DNA of 64,000 nucleotides from Candidatus Poribacteria bacterium (GCA_009841255.1 VXMD01000050.1:102906-166905), one strand, 5' to 3'. Shown: positions 1 to 9,304, counted from the stretch's first letter. The notes: a model not told the origin generated them from the letters alone. Translations and numbers: made by a program.

Positions 1-238
1 CATTTGTCGCACTAAACGACCATGATGTAATTTCTTTGACGTAATCCTCATCGTTTTTTTCAACGTGACGAGCAGGTCTCGGTGATTTCCAGCGTGCCAC
101 ACGTTTCAATAGTTTTTTGTCAAGGTAACCCTGTTCTTGCACCACAGGTCTGATCTCAATAAAATGGGCTTCGGTAGATCCGAACTCGTATCGTTCAGCC
201 CATTCACGGATTTCGGATTCATGGAAACGTAGGTTCAT
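1..238 (-). CDS. Conserved-looking hypothetical protein, N-terminal part only
   Basis: The reading frame starts with ATG at 238-236 and runs off the left edge, giving 79 codons. It begins MNLRFHESEIREWAERY and contains a basic stretch with LLKRVARWKSPRP. An AGGA ribosome-binding site lies 8 bases upstream of this ATG. A second in-frame ATG at 244 is too close to that site. The charged helical N-terminus resembles proteins sometimes annotated as DNA-glycosylase-like hypotheticals, but the diagnostic part is outside the window. No function is assigned. Confidence 0.6.
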   Translation of the reverse strand, partial: MNLRFHESEIREWAERYEFGSTEAHFIEIRPVVQEQGYLDKKLLKRVARWKSPRPARHVEKNDEDYVKEITSWSFSATN

Positions 239-474
239 GTACATATTCCTTTTGGTATAAAATGATGGTTTGTGTTGTTTTGTCGGATAGAGATATGATA
301 AGAGGTTTTGGGGGATACGTCAAGAGGAAAATGGCAGATAGGGTTTCATCTCTGGAGTTTGTTCTTTAGAGGCAATATGGTTTTCTACACAAATGTCGCC
401 CCGCTGGGACTGGTCCTTCTGGGAGTATGGAAAGGCGAAGTTGGATGGAGATTAAAAAATAATTGGGTAATGAC

Positions 475-490
475 GGGCAATGAATTGCCC
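475..490. repeat. Short perfect inverted repeat in a gene-free stretch
   Basis: GGGCAAT and ATTGCCC flank two bases. The surrounding 239-587 stretch has no convincing gene. The 64-residue frame at 308-502 has no ribosome-binding site and low-complexity composition. The palindrome could be a small dispersed intergenic repeat or a weak hairpin. Confidence 0.4.
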
Positions 491-521
491 TACTACAAGT
501 AACAGTCATCAGAAGTAAATA

Positions 522-551
522 CATGATTTTTCATGAAATATGTGTTATACT
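522..551 (+). promoter_or_regulatory. Candidate promoter/operator of the antitoxin-like gene
   Basis: The inverted repeat CATGA-TTTT-TCATG (522-535) sits just upstream of a TATACT -10-like box (546-551). The next gene starts at 588. A palindrome overlapping a promoter in front of an antitoxin-like gene would fit autoregulation, but no clear -35 box is seen. Confidence 0.35.
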
Positions 552-587
552 CAAATTACTAAGTTTTGACGTGAATAAGGAGTTAAC

Positions 588-965
588 ATGTTGAACGAAA
601 TACAAACCGCTCAGGATATATGGTCCCAACTATCTTCTATTGTATTTGTTCCGCGAACAGAGAGTGATTATCGGCGGCTTTCTGCTTTGCGAAGTGACTT
701 AATACATCTCATCGACGAGAACGAAAATCACCCGTTGGCTTCATTAATGGAAGTCGTTGAGGCACTTATTGAAAAATATGAGTCGGACCAAGAATCAATG
801 GAGCGTGAAGCTTGGTATTATCTCTCTATGCAAACCCTTGCCCGCACGTACGGAACGGATGAACCTGAGTACACAGCGGATATGTTGAAATGGATAAATC
901 CAGATTATGAGGGAAAGTTCGGAGGTGCAAACGAAAAAGCACACAATGCGTCATACCATATTTGA
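588..965 (+). CDS. Antitoxin-like protein (HigA-type N-terminus without HTH)
   Basis: A 125-residue soluble protein with a good AAGGAG site 6 bases before the ATG. Residues 25-65 (SDYRRLSALRSDLIHLI, then HPLASLMEVVEALIEKYE) resemble the N-terminal dimerisation region of HigA-type antitoxins. The helix-turn-helix that normally follows is absent. Instead the C-terminus carries LARTYGTDEPEYTADMLKW and NPDYEGK, which recalls small stand-alone antitoxin-like proteins (AYGxDEPEY...NPDYEG). The two halves may be a fusion of antitoxin pieces. No toxin gene lies next to it. The end overlaps the following transporter gene, so it may be co-transcribed by chance. The family match is by eye only. Confidence 0.6.
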   Translation: MLNEIQTAQDIWSQLSSIVFVPRTESDYRRLSALRSDLIHLIDENENHPLASLMEVVEALIEKYESDQESMEREAWYYLSMQTLARTYGTDEPEYTADMLKWINPDYEGKFGGANEKAHNASYHI

Positions 966-1803
966 ACCCCGCACGAAAATTCTGATGATGCTCATCAGCG
1001 GATGCCTCGTCATTTTGCTCGACAGCCCGACGGCACTGCTCGTCTGTTTCCTTGGGAGCCTGGCGTTGGTCGCACTGTCCGTCCCGACGTGGCGGCAGAT
1101 CGGGTTGCTCTGCGCCTTCCTCTTCTTTACAACGTGGGGGCTGATTTACAGTCAAGCGATCTTTTATAACGAATTTCCACGCACCGTGCTGTTCACGCTT
1201 GTGCCTGCCGACCTGCCGCTCATTGGGAAGATGACAGGCGGCATCCGTGTCTATCGAGAAGGACTCTTCCACGGCATCGTTCAATCCCTCCGCTTCAACA
1301 CGACGCTCGTTATCGGATGCTTTATCGTCTGGACGACGCAACCCCGTGATCTGCTCTTGGCGTTGGCGCAGTTGCGTGTGCCTGCGACCCTCGCTTTTAT
1401 GGTGACGACGGCGTTGCATTTCATTCCTGTGATTGCGAATGAGGCGGCGACTGTGTTCCGTTCGCAGCGGTTAAGGGGATTCCGGTATCTCCGTCTGAAT
1501 CTTTTCGTAACCTGCCGCGGCGTTATTAACAGTTTTCGTCCGATCTTAGCGGGTAACATTCGGCATGCGACGCACCTCGGCGAATCTGTTGAAAGTCGAG
1601 GGTTCTCGCCAGAGATGGCAACACAGCGCACCTCACTCCGAGCGTTGAAGATGGGGGCGTGGGATTATAGCCTGCTCACCGTGTTGTTCGTCTGTTTGAT
1701 CGGTGTCGTTGGGTTGAAACTTCTCTATTTCTTTTACGCGAATGGTATCTATTATGCCTCGTGGTTGCGGCATGCGTATACGTTCACCCGTGAGGTGCTA
1801 TAG
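946..1803 (+). CDS. ECF transporter transmembrane component EcfT-like
   Basis: A polytopic membrane protein of the CbiQ/EcfT family, which couples substrate-binding S components to the ATPases of energy-coupling-factor vitamin and metal importers. It opens with FEPRTKILMMLISG, has about five hydrophobic segments, and carries two Arg-Gly-containing coupling motifs (SQRLRGF and ESVESRGF) in the cytoplasmic helices, as expected for EcfT. No ATPase or S-component gene is adjacent, so it probably works with units encoded elsewhere. Starts at 907 (ATG) and 925 (GTG) are also possible; 946 was chosen because it begins at the conserved part, though no start has a strong ribosome-binding site. It ends 3 bases from the convergent moaB. 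Confidence 0.82.
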   Translation: MRHTIFEPRTKILMMLISGCLVILLDSPTALLVCFLGSLALVALSVPTWRQIGLLCAFLFFTTWGLIYSQAIFYNEFPRTVLFTLVPADLPLIGKMTGGIRVYREGLFHGIVQSLRFNTTLVIGCFIVWTTQPRDLLLALAQLRVPATLAFMVTTALHFIPVIANEAATVFRSQRLRGFRYLRLNLFVTCRGVINSFRPILAGNIRHATHLGESVESRGFSPEMATQRTSLRALKMGAWDYSLLTVLFVCLIGVVGLKLLYFFYANGIYYASWLRHAYTFTREVL

Positions 1804-1805
1804 GG

Positions 1806-2327
1806 CTAACGTCCGACTTCCCATGCTAAGTGTTGCAATTCCGGTCCAATCAACTTTTCCCATGCCAATTGCACAGCGGCAGTGGAGCCGGGTGTGGAGA
1901 TCACGACTTTTCCGCGGTAGACCCCGGCTGTCGCTCGTGAGAGCATCGCCGCGGCACCGACCTGATCGTAGCTAAACATCCGGAAGAGTTCGCCGAATCC
2001 GGGCAAAGTCTTTTCCAGTTTGCGATCGAGAATGTCAAAGGTGGTGTCCCGCGGGGCAATACCCGTGCCACCGTTGAAGAGAATAACTTGGGCATCGCTT
2101 TCCGCCATTTTATCTAATACTGCGGCGACTTGGTCGGGCTCGTCTTTTATAATTTGGTATGCGGCGACGCTGTTGCCCTCTGCGGCGAGTTGTTCGCGGA
2201 GAAATACGGCGTTTTTGTCTGTTTCAGGGGTGCGTGTGTCGCTCACGGTGACAATCGCGACGGCGACGGGTCCCTGTTCGGTTGCCATTTCTCGATGTTG
2301 TTGTGTACTTGTAGAACTTGTTGACAT
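1806..2327 (-). CDS. moaB: Molybdenum cofactor biosynthesis protein MoaB/MogA
   Basis: A 173-residue protein of the MoCF-binding fold that adenylates molybdopterin during molybdenum cofactor synthesis. Family signatures are [15 protein letters not shown] near residue 25, [14 protein letters not shown] in the middle (the pterin-binding GGTG loop), and [16 protein letters not shown] near the C-terminus. Length is normal for MoaB. An AAGGAG site lies about 11 bases upstream. No other moa genes are in the window. It is convergent with ecfT and separated by a short repeat-rich gap from the methyltransferase gene upstream. Confidence 0.93.
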   Translation of the reverse strand: MSTSSTSTQQHREMATEQGPVAVAIVTVSDTRTPETDKNAVFLREQLAAEGNSVAAYQIIKDEPDQVAAVLDKMAESDAQVILFNGGTGIAPRDTTFDILDRKLEKTLPGFGELFRMFSYDQVGAAAMLSRATAGVYRGKVVISTPGSTAAVQLAWEKLIGPELQHLAWEVGR

Positions 2328-2362
2328 TATAGTGTCATCTCCTTTTGGTTGTTAGTTTTCAG

Positions 2363-3553
2363 TCAGTTTTGGTCCCGTAATATTGGGACATCCGGCAAGG
2401 AAAACTTTAGCGTTGCATTCGGTCTCTTGTCAATATAACTGTGAGGTGCCACATCTTCTGATGCCGCGGGATCGATAAGTTCGATGTGATAGTCTGTTAT
2501 TTTCGGACTGCCGAAGTTAATCCATTCCTCTATTCCCGCAATAAAGCGGTCGACACGTTGCGGATTGCCGTAGGCATCTACACGATTTTCGGGCTTAGGC
2601 TCGCGTATGGACCGAGGAACACATAAGGTGGGTAATTCCCTGTCCAGTAGGACGGAGTACATTCCGCTTTGTCCGTTGTACTCCCAAAGCGTTTCCATCG
2701 GTTCTCCGTTTAGGCGGAGATAGAAGGCACAATCGGATGCCACATATACACGAAGTGGGACAAATGTCGGTTCCTCTTGCAATAACGCTTCTACGACTGG
2801 ATCCGCAGAGGGGTCTAATGTATCCTCAGCGGAAGATTGGAAATCTCCTTGCAGGTTCATGAAGCCAGCCCATTGCGTGAATGTGCCTGTCAGTTTGTTG
2901 CCCTGTTTGTGCAGCCGAAGAATCGGATCCCCGGCACCTCTTGTCTTAAGCGGCATCACCAAAATCCCGCCCTCTGCCAACGATTCAATCCACGCCGGCG
3001 GAATATCAGGTGAACCGACTGTAACGATGATCCGATCAAAAGTTTCTCCGTCCCATCCGAGTCCACCATCACCCGCTCTCAGATTGACACGATTGAATCC
3101 AGCAGAACTCAGATGTTTTCGGGCTTTCTCTACCAGATCCGCTTGGAGGTCAATGGAATAGACGAGACTTTCATCCCCGACGTGAAACGCCATCAGTCCA
3201 GCGTTCCATCCACTTCCTGTCCCGATCTCTAAGACCTTGCATCCGTGGGTTAGTTTGAGATCGTTCAACATGCTAAAGATAAGCGAGGGTTGGGACGCGG
3301 CACTGTGTGGGTCTTCTCGGATCATCAAGCCTCTATTGGAGTAGATTGCTGAGAGTTGCTCTTCTGTCGGTATGGGTGATTCGACGTGAACAATGCCGTC
3401 CGGTCCTTCGCCATCATAATATTGTTCGATGAACAGGTGACGCGGTACATTGAAAAGTGCCTGTTGCAACCAATCGGCGTTGGCTCGGAGATGGTCCATC
3501 TTTGCCAAGTGATTGAATAGATTTTCAATGTGAGAGCGAATCGTTGCGTCCAT
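2363..3553 (-). CDS. Protein-L-isoaspartate O-methyltransferase-like protein
   Basis: A 396-residue SAM-dependent methyltransferase. Residues 60-240 match the Pcm family: an N-terminal region with HSAASQPSLIFSML, the SAM-binding motif LEIGTGSGWNAG (about 108-119), an acidic post-strand motif (YSIDLQ), and GGILVMPL at the end of the fold. Pcm proteins repair isoaspartyl residues. The protein is longer than the usual 210-230 residues, with about 150 extra C-terminal residues of mixed character, as in long Pcm-like proteins that may act on peptides or other substrates. The exact substrate is unknown. The start has AGGA 7 bases upstream. Confidence 0.85.
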   Translation of the reverse strand: MDATIRSHIENLFNHLAKMDHLRANADWLQQALFNVPRHLFIEQYYDGEGPDGIVHVESPIPTEEQLSAIYSNRGLMIREDPHSAASQPSLIFSMLNDLKLTHGCKVLEIGTGSGWNAGLMAFHVGDESLVYSIDLQADLVEKARKHLSSAGFNRVNLRAGDGGLGWDGETFDRIIVTVGSPDIPPAWIESLAEGGILVMPLKTRGAGDPILRLHKQGNKLTGTFTQWAGFMNLQGDFQSSAEDTLDPSADPVVEALLQEEPTFVPLRVYVASDCAFYLRLNGEPMETLWEYNGQSGMYSVLLDRELPTLCVPRSIREPKPENRVDAYGNPQRVDRFIAGIEEWINFGSPKITDYHIELIDPAASEDVAPHSYIDKRPNATLKFSLPDVPILRDQN

Positions 3554-3571
3554 ATTAATTCCTGTATTTTA

Positions 3572-3628
3572 TGGTTATCAGTTAAAGAGGTTTTGACGAC
3601 ATCAGAATTCTCTTTAACCGACAACTAA
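3572..3628. repeat. MITE-like intergenic repeat, copy 1
   Basis: GGTTATCAGTTAAAGAGG at the left and CTCTTTAACCGACAACTAA at the right form imperfect terminal inverted repeats. The same ends recur near 22.6, 41.7, 45.5, 52.6 and 55.9 kb. Confidence 0.5.
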
Positions 3629-5839
3629 TTACTGGTTCGGATAGGTTCTATTGAGGTGTTTCGGCATTGTAAAAAAGCGTCCGCCCGTCTGTTCTGCGAG
3701 TTTTTTCTGAAAATCTGTGGGACCCGGATGTCCGATAATATAGGCGCGGATCCCTAACGACTGACAGAGACTGAGTGCGCGTTCAGGCGGATATTTTCCG
3801 GTTGTCGGTTCATCTGTCAGAATGAGCAGGAACCGGCTGGCATACGGACTGAATTTAACTTTCGGCACCCCTTCCACAATTGCATCGATAAGGTGTTCGT
3901 CTCCGCCAAACGGTGCCTCCATCGAACTTTCGAGCATGGATTCGTTGAGCGGCATCTGCGTCACAACCGCGCCGTTGATAACTTTAATGGCATCCTTCGC
4001 CTCGGCGAAACGGATTAATCCGATCCGATATTTAATCGGTAGGATGTCTAACCTACCGATAAGTGTGCTTAAACCGAGCATAATCGCTTCGGATTTGCCG
4101 CCCATACTCCGACTGTAATCGAGCATCACCACAATGTCGACGACGGGTTCAAATCCTCTCACCGCGCTGTCAGGAGATGCGCTGAGTACTGCCCCGTCGT
4201 AGATGTTCAATCGGTCTTTTTCATTTCGGATGGTGTACATGCGACGATGGGTTCGGTCGTTTATGAGCCATCTGTTGCCGCGCTTTTGTGTCATTGCCGT
4301 GAGACTGTTAGAGAGATTCCAGCTTTCAGGATAGATACCCGCGAAAACGTTCAATTTATTGTCCTGTTTACGGATGGTGTAGACGCGGCCGTTTGAATAA
4401 TCGGTGATGACCCACAAATCCTCCTTCTGTTTCTCCCAGACCATGGAACTGCCGAACGGGTTATCAACACCGGCTATAGAGACACCGTTCTTCTTAAATT
4501 CGCGTTGCAACTTTTTAATTGGAACATCGCCATCCTCAAGTAGCACCTCGAATTTGGACTCCATACTGAAGAGCAGTCGTCCCCCGTTTCGGCGAATGTC
4601 CTTGACAATATCCCGAAAAACCTTCATAAATGCTTCATTGGCGACCCGATCACTTGGAAGCGTGGTTGCCTTACCGAAACCGCCCGGAATGGGCTGCCAG
4701 AGTCCGCCCGTCGTTTCTGCTAACTCTTGTTGAAACGGTTCCGGAACGCCAAGGACGTTGACACGGATCCCTTGAAGTTGATATTCTTTGATAACCTTTT
4801 CCCGCATTGCCTCGTAAGACCCGTCCTTTCTCATGTGTGTTGATGCGGGTTCGTCGGTTACGAGGATGATGTATTGGTCAGCATCGGCATGGAAATCTAT
4901 ACGATACGGTGTATCCAAGAGAGCGTCGAGGGCGTGTTCATCTCCGCTGAGTGTCGCTTTTTGCATCCGTCTACGGAGCATACCGACATCGGGCAACAAT
5001 GTGCGGATCTCCAGTTTTTGCCCTTCGTATCTGACGCTGAATTCCGACATGCCGAGGTGGTACTCCAGGTTGACGAGATCGAACTCGTCAGTCATGGCAA
5101 ACAGATTCGCGGCGACTTCTTGGATGTTATCGCGCATGCTCGCACTCGTGTCAATTACGAAGACGACGTTCACCTTATCCAACTCTCGTGTTCCGATGAT
5201 GTGATCGGCGATACGTTTGAGTGCTTTCGCGAACGGATTGCTATTTCCTTTGCCCGTGCCTTCACCTTCGCCTTTGCCCTCACCGTCCCCGATCGTTCCG
5301 ATTTCAGATGCCCCTGTGGATTGGAGTCTGTGAAATCCACCACCGCCGTCCCCTTTGACGCGTTGTCGTAAGCTATCTACACCTGCACCTGCAGTCGTCT
5401 GAAATGGACTCGCAACCTCTCCTGAGATCGGTGTTTCTCGGCTGTTGGTCCGTTTTGCGTCCGTGGTCACATCGGGGAGTGTTGTTTCAAGGTCAGACAC
5501 GGATCTCGTTGCGCTGTGTAGGAGTGCTTCTTCCGATTGTCGCATCGTTTCATCGATTAAATTTGCGGAAGCCATGAGGTCGAGATGCCGTTGATTTGTT
5601 TCGGTAGAGGGATCTGTGTGCTGCGGTGTTCGGAGTTTTTTGGGTGGTGGCGGTTTGAGGGTGCGCCGTTGTTCCCGAAAGGCTGCCGGATTGAGGAGTT
5701 CCACCGCCAGTGCGTCTTCACCCCTGTTCTGCCTCGGCGTATAGAAGGAGAACATAAAGGTAATGGCGAGACAAAGATGAACGATGCCTGCAAAGAGCAG
5801 GGCGCGCATGGAACGGTGTCGCCTGTAAGAGCGGTTCAT
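3629..5839 (-). CDS. Membrane-anchored protein with two von Willebrand A domains
   Basis: A 736-residue protein with one N-terminal membrane segment (about 13-32), a proline/basic stretch (KPPPPKKL), and a Gly-rich linker (about 163-200). Domain 1 (about 222-385) has a complete VWA metal-ion site DTSAS at 230-234. Two YTIRxxxxxLNxY-type repeats lie at about 465-550. Domain 2 (about 566-730) has a second site DYSRS at 574-578. VWA domains bind metal and mediate protein contacts. The N-terminal topology places both in the periplasm or at the cell surface. It stands alone between an operonless methyltransferase gene and the TolB-like genes. No partner is evident and the role is unknown. Duplicate VWA domains in one anchored chain are uncommon but not unique. 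Confidence 0.8.
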   Translation of the reverse strand: MNRSYRRHRSMRALLFAGIVHLCLAITFMFSFYTPRQNRGEDALAVELLNPAAFREQRRTLKPPPPKKLRTPQHTDPSTETNQRHLDLMASANLIDETMRQSEEALLHSATRSVSDLETTLPDVTTDAKRTNSRETPISGEVASPFQTTAGAGVDSLRQRVKGDGGGGFHRLQSTGASEIGTIGDGEGKGEGEGTGKGNSNPFAKALKRIADHIIGTRELDKVNVVFVIDTSASMRDNIQEVAANLFAMTDEFDLVNLEYHLGMSEFSVRYEGQKLEIRTLLPDVGMLRRRMQKATLSGDEHALDALLDTPYRIDFHADADQYIILVTDEPASTHMRKDGSYEAMREKVIKEYQLQGIRVNVLGVPEPFQQELAETTGGLWQPIPGGFGKATTLPSDRVANEAFMKVFRDIVKDIRRNGGRLLFSMESKFEVLLEDGDVPIKKLQREFKKNGVSIAGVDNPFGSSMVWEKQKEDLWVITDYSNGRVYTIRKQDNKLNVFAGIYPESWNLSNSLTAMTQKRGNRWLINDRTHRRMYTIRNEKDRLNIYDGAVLSASPDSAVRGFEPVVDIVVMLDYSRSMGGKSEAIMLGLSTLIGRLDILPIKYRIGLIRFAEAKDAIKVINGAVVTQMPLNESMLESSMEAPFGGDEHLIDAIVEGVPKVKFSPYASRFLLILTDEPTTGKYPPERALSLCQSLGIRAYIIGHPGPTDFQKKLAEQTGGRFFTMPKHLNRTYPNQ

Positions 5840-5895
5840 GATATTTTCCTCATTTCGATATAAGTCTATTTATCCTTCAATCCGATCAGTACTCA

Positions 5896-6954
5896 CTATT
5901 GAATGTTCTGTTTAATTTTTTCTTTTCCCCAAGTCGTAGTTAACAGTTGAGGTTGTGGAGAAACCGGCAACGCATACGCCGGATCGAACCAATCTCCTCC
6001 AGTATTCCCAAATCTGGGCATTCCCGCTACGTGTGTTAACTGTGTCCGAATCCCGCTGTTCACGTCGACTTTGAAGATATGAAACCGTCCATTACGTCCA
6101 TTAATTTGCTGTGTATAAAGGACTTCCTCTCCATTTGGAGATACCGCTGGATACAGTGCCGCCTGACCGTCTTCAGGCACCAGTTGTTTGAGCCCTGTGC
6201 CGTCGCGATTGACGATGAAGATGGTGTCTTTAGCCGCCCATGCGTTGTGCAGATCCCTATCCAAGATAGCAGGTTTCTGATGCTTGTTCCCTACAAAAGC
6301 GAGTTTATCGCCGGTCGCTGACCAAGACGGGGCTTCTTGGCTAAAGAGTGCCTTCTTGGGGAGGAGGCGTTCGTGCTTTCGTGTGCGTGTGTTCATTAAT
6401 ATAAGCCATGTTAGTCCTGGTTGTGCTGCACTGCAGGCGATTTCTGTTCCGTCGGGTGACCATGCTGGTTGAGAAAACATCCCGGTGAATTCGGGGTCTT
6501 GTTCGCCTAAGGTCAGGACGTACATACCAGTTGTGTCCCCTCCGCTGAAATCCCATTGGTCGTAAGCGATCTGTTTTCCATCGGGTGACCAGGTTGGGGT
6601 TGTTCTCCATGCTTCTATTTTTTTCTTGAAGACGCGTCGAACGTCGGATCCGTCAGGATCCATCAGATAGAGGTCTCGAGTGCCTCTGGGGCGAAAGTCC
6701 CCGCGATTGGAGACGAAAAGAATCTGTTCACCCGTCGGAGACCAGATGGCGCCTTGGTCAAGTGCGGGATGTTTTGTTAGATTTACCTGTTCAGAACCAT
6801 CAGGGTTCATAATGTATATTTCACGATTACCATCCCGTGAGGAGGTGAACAGGATTTTGGGTGTCGTTGGTGCCTGTGCGAAAAGCGGCGGAATGCTTGA
6901 GTTTAGCAGTAAAAGAATAGATATAGCAAGAACTAAGAATCGTGTTGTTTTCAT
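5896..6954 (-). CDS. Secreted TolB-like beta-propeller protein, paralog 1
   Basis: A 352-residue protein with a signal peptide (MKTTRFLVLAISILLLL, cleavage after FAQA) and six PD40/TolB-type blades, each with a WSPDGxxIAY or WSPTGEQILF signature. The first blade carries REIYIMNPDGSEQVNLT. These propellers bind proteins or peptides in the periplasm; no catalytic site is visible. The ATG at 6954 is preferred over upstream starts because it opens the signal peptide. This is the most downstream of three tandem copies (5.9-9.1 kb) that share the order and sequence of all blades, so it arose by local duplication. The substrate or partner is unknown. Confidence 0.85.
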   Translation of the reverse strand: MKTTRFLVLAISILLLLNSSIPPLFAQAPTTPKILFTSSRDGNREIYIMNPDGSEQVNLTKHPALDQGAIWSPTGEQILFVSNRGDFRPRGTRDLYLMDPDGSDVRRVFKKKIEAWRTTPTWSPDGKQIAYDQWDFSGGDTTGMYVLTLGEQDPEFTGMFSQPAWSPDGTEIACSAAQPGLTWLILMNTRTRKHERLLPKKALFSQEAPSWSATGDKLAFVGNKHQKPAILDRDLHNAWAAKDTIFIVNRDGTGLKQLVPEDGQAALYPAVSPNGEEVLYTQQINGRNGRFHIFKVDVNSGIRTQLTHVAGMPRFGNTGGDWFDPAYALPVSPQPQLLTTTWGKEKIKQNIQ

Positions 6955-7015
6955 ACAATATCCTCCGTTCATAGAGGGGCGGAGAACCCAATACCTGCCC
7001 CTGTAGTTTGGACAA

Positions 7016-8038
7016 CTACTGCTTTTTGACCTTTCCCCAAGTTGCGGATAGCAGTTGGGGTTGTGGAGAAACCGGCAACGCATACGCTGGGTCGAACCAA
7101 TTTCCGCCACTGTTCCGATCGATGTGCGTCAGTTGCGTCTGAACCCCACTGTTCACATCAACTTTGAAAATCTGACTCCACGCATTAATCCGCTGTGTAT
7201 AAAGGACTTCCTCTCCGTTCGGCGATAATGCAGGAGCCCATGCCTCCTGACCGGCTTCCTCAACGAGTTGTTTGAGCCCTGTGCCATCTCGGTTGACGAT
7301 AAAGACCGTCTGTTTATCCCGCCACGCGTTGTGTAGATCCCTATTTAAGATGACAGGTAAGGGATTGTTGTTCCCAACAAAAGCGAGCTTATCGCCTATT
7401 GCTGACCAAGACGGTGCGTTTTGCCAAGGGAGTGCTTTCTTGGGCAGAAGTCGCTCATGCTCTCGGGTCTGTGTGTTCATTAATATAATCCATTCTCGCC
7501 CTGGTTGAGCTGTCTCACAGGCAATTTCTGTTCCATCGGGTGACCATGCTGGAGAAGAAAACTTCCCGATGAATTCGGGGTCTTGTTCGCCTAAGGTCAA
7601 AATGTATACTCCACTTGTGCCGCCTCCGCTGCGATCCCATTGCCAGTAGGCGATCTGTTTACCGTCGGGTGCCCAGGTTGGTGCTGTTCTCCAACCTTCT
7701 ATTTTTCTTTTGAAGACGCGTCGGACGTTGGATCCATCAGGGTCCATCAGATACAGATCTCGATTGCCCCTGGGACGAAAGTCCCCGCGGTTGGAGACGA
7801 AAAGAATCTGTTCACCTGTTAGGGACCAGACGGCTTCTTGGTCAAGTGCGGGATGTTTTGTCAGGTTCACCTGTTCCGATCCATCCGGGTTCATGATGTA
7901 TACCTCGCCATTACCATCTCGTCCGGAGGCAAACAGGATTTTGGGAGTCGTCGGTGCCTGTGCGAAAAGTTGGCAAATACTGGAATTCAACGCCCACAGG
8001 ATAGATATGGCAAAAACTAACAATCGTATCTTTTTCAT
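7016..8038 (-). CDS. Secreted TolB-like beta-propeller protein, paralog 2
   Basis: A 340-residue secreted protein with signal peptide MKKIRLLVFAISILWAL and cleavage near FAQA. It is very similar along its whole length to the copies on both sides. The blades repeat WSPDGTEIAC, WAPDGKQIAY and LSPNGEEVLYTQ. The C-terminus LPVSPQPQLL...TWGKVKKQ is the intact form of the family tail. It lies 61 bases upstream of paralog 1, and all three genes read the same way, so one transcript is plausible. Function is as for the neighbours: a periplasmic or surface binding propeller of unknown partner. Confidence 0.85.
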   Translation of the reverse strand: MKKIRLLVFAISILWALNSSICQLFAQAPTTPKILFASGRDGNGEVYIMNPDGSEQVNLTKHPALDQEAVWSLTGEQILFVSNRGDFRPRGNRDLYLMDPDGSNVRRVFKRKIEGWRTAPTWAPDGKQIAYWQWDRSGGGTSGVYILTLGEQDPEFIGKFSSPAWSPDGTEIACETAQPGREWIILMNTQTREHERLLPKKALPWQNAPSWSAIGDKLAFVGNNNPLPVILNRDLHNAWRDKQTVFIVNRDGTGLKQLVEEAGQEAWAPALSPNGEEVLYTQRINAWSQIFKVDVNSGVQTQLTHIDRNSGGNWFDPAYALPVSPQPQLLSATWGKVKKQ

Positions 8039-8133
8039 ACAATGTCCTTCCTAAAGGATAGAAGAACCCAAGACCTTCCCTACAGACTATGCGGCTATTG
8101 CTTTTTGACGTTTCCCCAAGTCGTGGTAAGCAG

Positions 8134-9126
8134 TTAGGGATGTGGTGAAACGGGCAAGGTATACGCTGGGTCAAACCAATCCCCGCCGAAATTCCACTCG
8201 GTATGTGTCATCTGGGTCCGAACGCCACTGGTTAGATCTATTTTGAAGACTTGGAACTGCCTGTTAATCTCCTGTGTATAAAGGAGTTCCTCTCCATTTG
8301 GAGATAACACGGGATACTGTGCATAGTTGCCGTTTTCACCGACAAGTTGTTGGAGTTCAGTGCCGTCACGGTTGGCGCTGTAGATGGTCTCCTTATTTCT
8401 CCATTCTGGAGGAAAGCGATCGACTCGTGGGTTGAAGTCTGGAGGAAAGGGGTGCTTGCACCAAGAGAAAACGAGTTTGTCACCGGTGGTGGACCAAAAT
8501 GGTCTATTTTGCCAAAACATGGCTTTCTTCGGTAGAAGAAATTTTTGTTTTCGTGTATGAATGTCAATCAGTGTAACTCGGCGGACCTCCCCCCATCCGG
8601 GGACGGGCAAACCAGTATAAGCAATTTCTGTTCCATCTGGCGACCAGGCAGGTGCAAAGCCGTCAACGAGGAGTTCCCTTCCTTGCTGTTCACCTAAGGT
8701 TGCAATGTAGATATAGCTCTTGCCCGCGTCCCAATTCGTGTACGAGTAAGCAATCTGTTTTCCATCTGGCGACCAGGTCGGTGATGTTCTCCAAGGTTCT
8801 ATTTTTTTTCTGAAGACGCGTCGGACATTGGATCCATCTGGATTCATCATATACAGATCTCGGACACCTCTACTGCGATCGGAGACGAAGAGAATCTTCT
8901 CACCCGTCGGTGACCAAACGGCTCGCAGATCGTTTGCGCCGTGTTGTGTGAGGTTTACCTGTTCGCTACCATCCGGATTCATGATGAAGACTTCGTAATT
9001 GTCACCTACCCCGGAGGTGAACAGGATTTTCGGAGTTGTCGGTGCTTGTGCGAGGAGCGAAGGAACACTTACGTTGTACACTAACAGGGTGGATATGGCA
9101 AAAACCAACATTTGTGTCGTTTTCAT
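8134..9126 (-). CDS. Secreted TolB-like beta-propeller protein, paralog 3 with shortened C-terminus
   Basis: A 330-residue secreted protein with signal peptide MKTTQMLVFAISTLLV and TolB-type blades such as NPDGSEQVNLT and WSPDGKQIAY. Compared with its two downstream paralogs it stops early: where they read PVSPQPQLL, this copy reads PVSPHP followed by TAA. The frame beyond the stop still encodes LLTTTWGNVKKQ and then TAG at 8098-8096, matching the paralog tails. A CAA to TAA change therefore removed the last 13 residues. The blades are intact, so the product may still fold. It is the first gene of the tandem trio. Confidence 0.83.
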   Translation of the reverse strand: MKTTQMLVFAISTLLVYNVSVPSLLAQAPTTPKILFTSGVGDNYEVFIMNPDGSEQVNLTQHGANDLRAVWSPTGEKILFVSDRSRGVRDLYMMNPDGSNVRRVFRKKIEPWRTSPTWSPDGKQIAYSYTNWDAGKSYIYIATLGEQQGRELLVDGFAPAWSPDGTEIAYTGLPVPGWGEVRRVTLIDIHTRKQKFLLPKKAMFWQNRPFWSTTGDKLVFSWCKHPFPPDFNPRVDRFPPEWRNKETIYSANRDGTELQQLVGENGNYAQYPVLSPNGEELLYTQEINRQFQVFKIDLTSGVRTQMTHTEWNFGGDWFDPAYTLPVSPHP

Positions 9127-9304
9127 AAGACGTAACCCAAGGAATCAAAATGCGTTTTCATAATATATGTAAAGAGAGGGATAATTGGCGTTTTCCGGAA
9201 TTCAGGTTATTATATCATTTAAAACGAAGTCGATCAAATTAAAGTTGACAAAATTGATACATTCTGCTAAAATTATAGAAATTCGGTTGTTTTGCACTTT
9301 TTTC

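Noticed and set aside
308-502. 64-codon frame near the left end
   Set aside because: No ribosome-binding site, atypical composition, and it covers a palindromic intergenic repeat.
826-1631. Long frames on the minus strand opposite the EcfT gene
   Set aside because: Arg/Cys/His-rich translations without family features; shadows of the membrane protein gene.
4833-5371. Plus-strand frames opposite the VWA gene
   Set aside because: They mirror the conserved VWA coding strand and have no start signals.
8096-8136. Selenocysteine or read-through explanation for the early stop in TolB-like paralog 3
   Set aside because: The stop is TAA, not TGA, and the paralogs have CAA there; a nonsense change is simpler.
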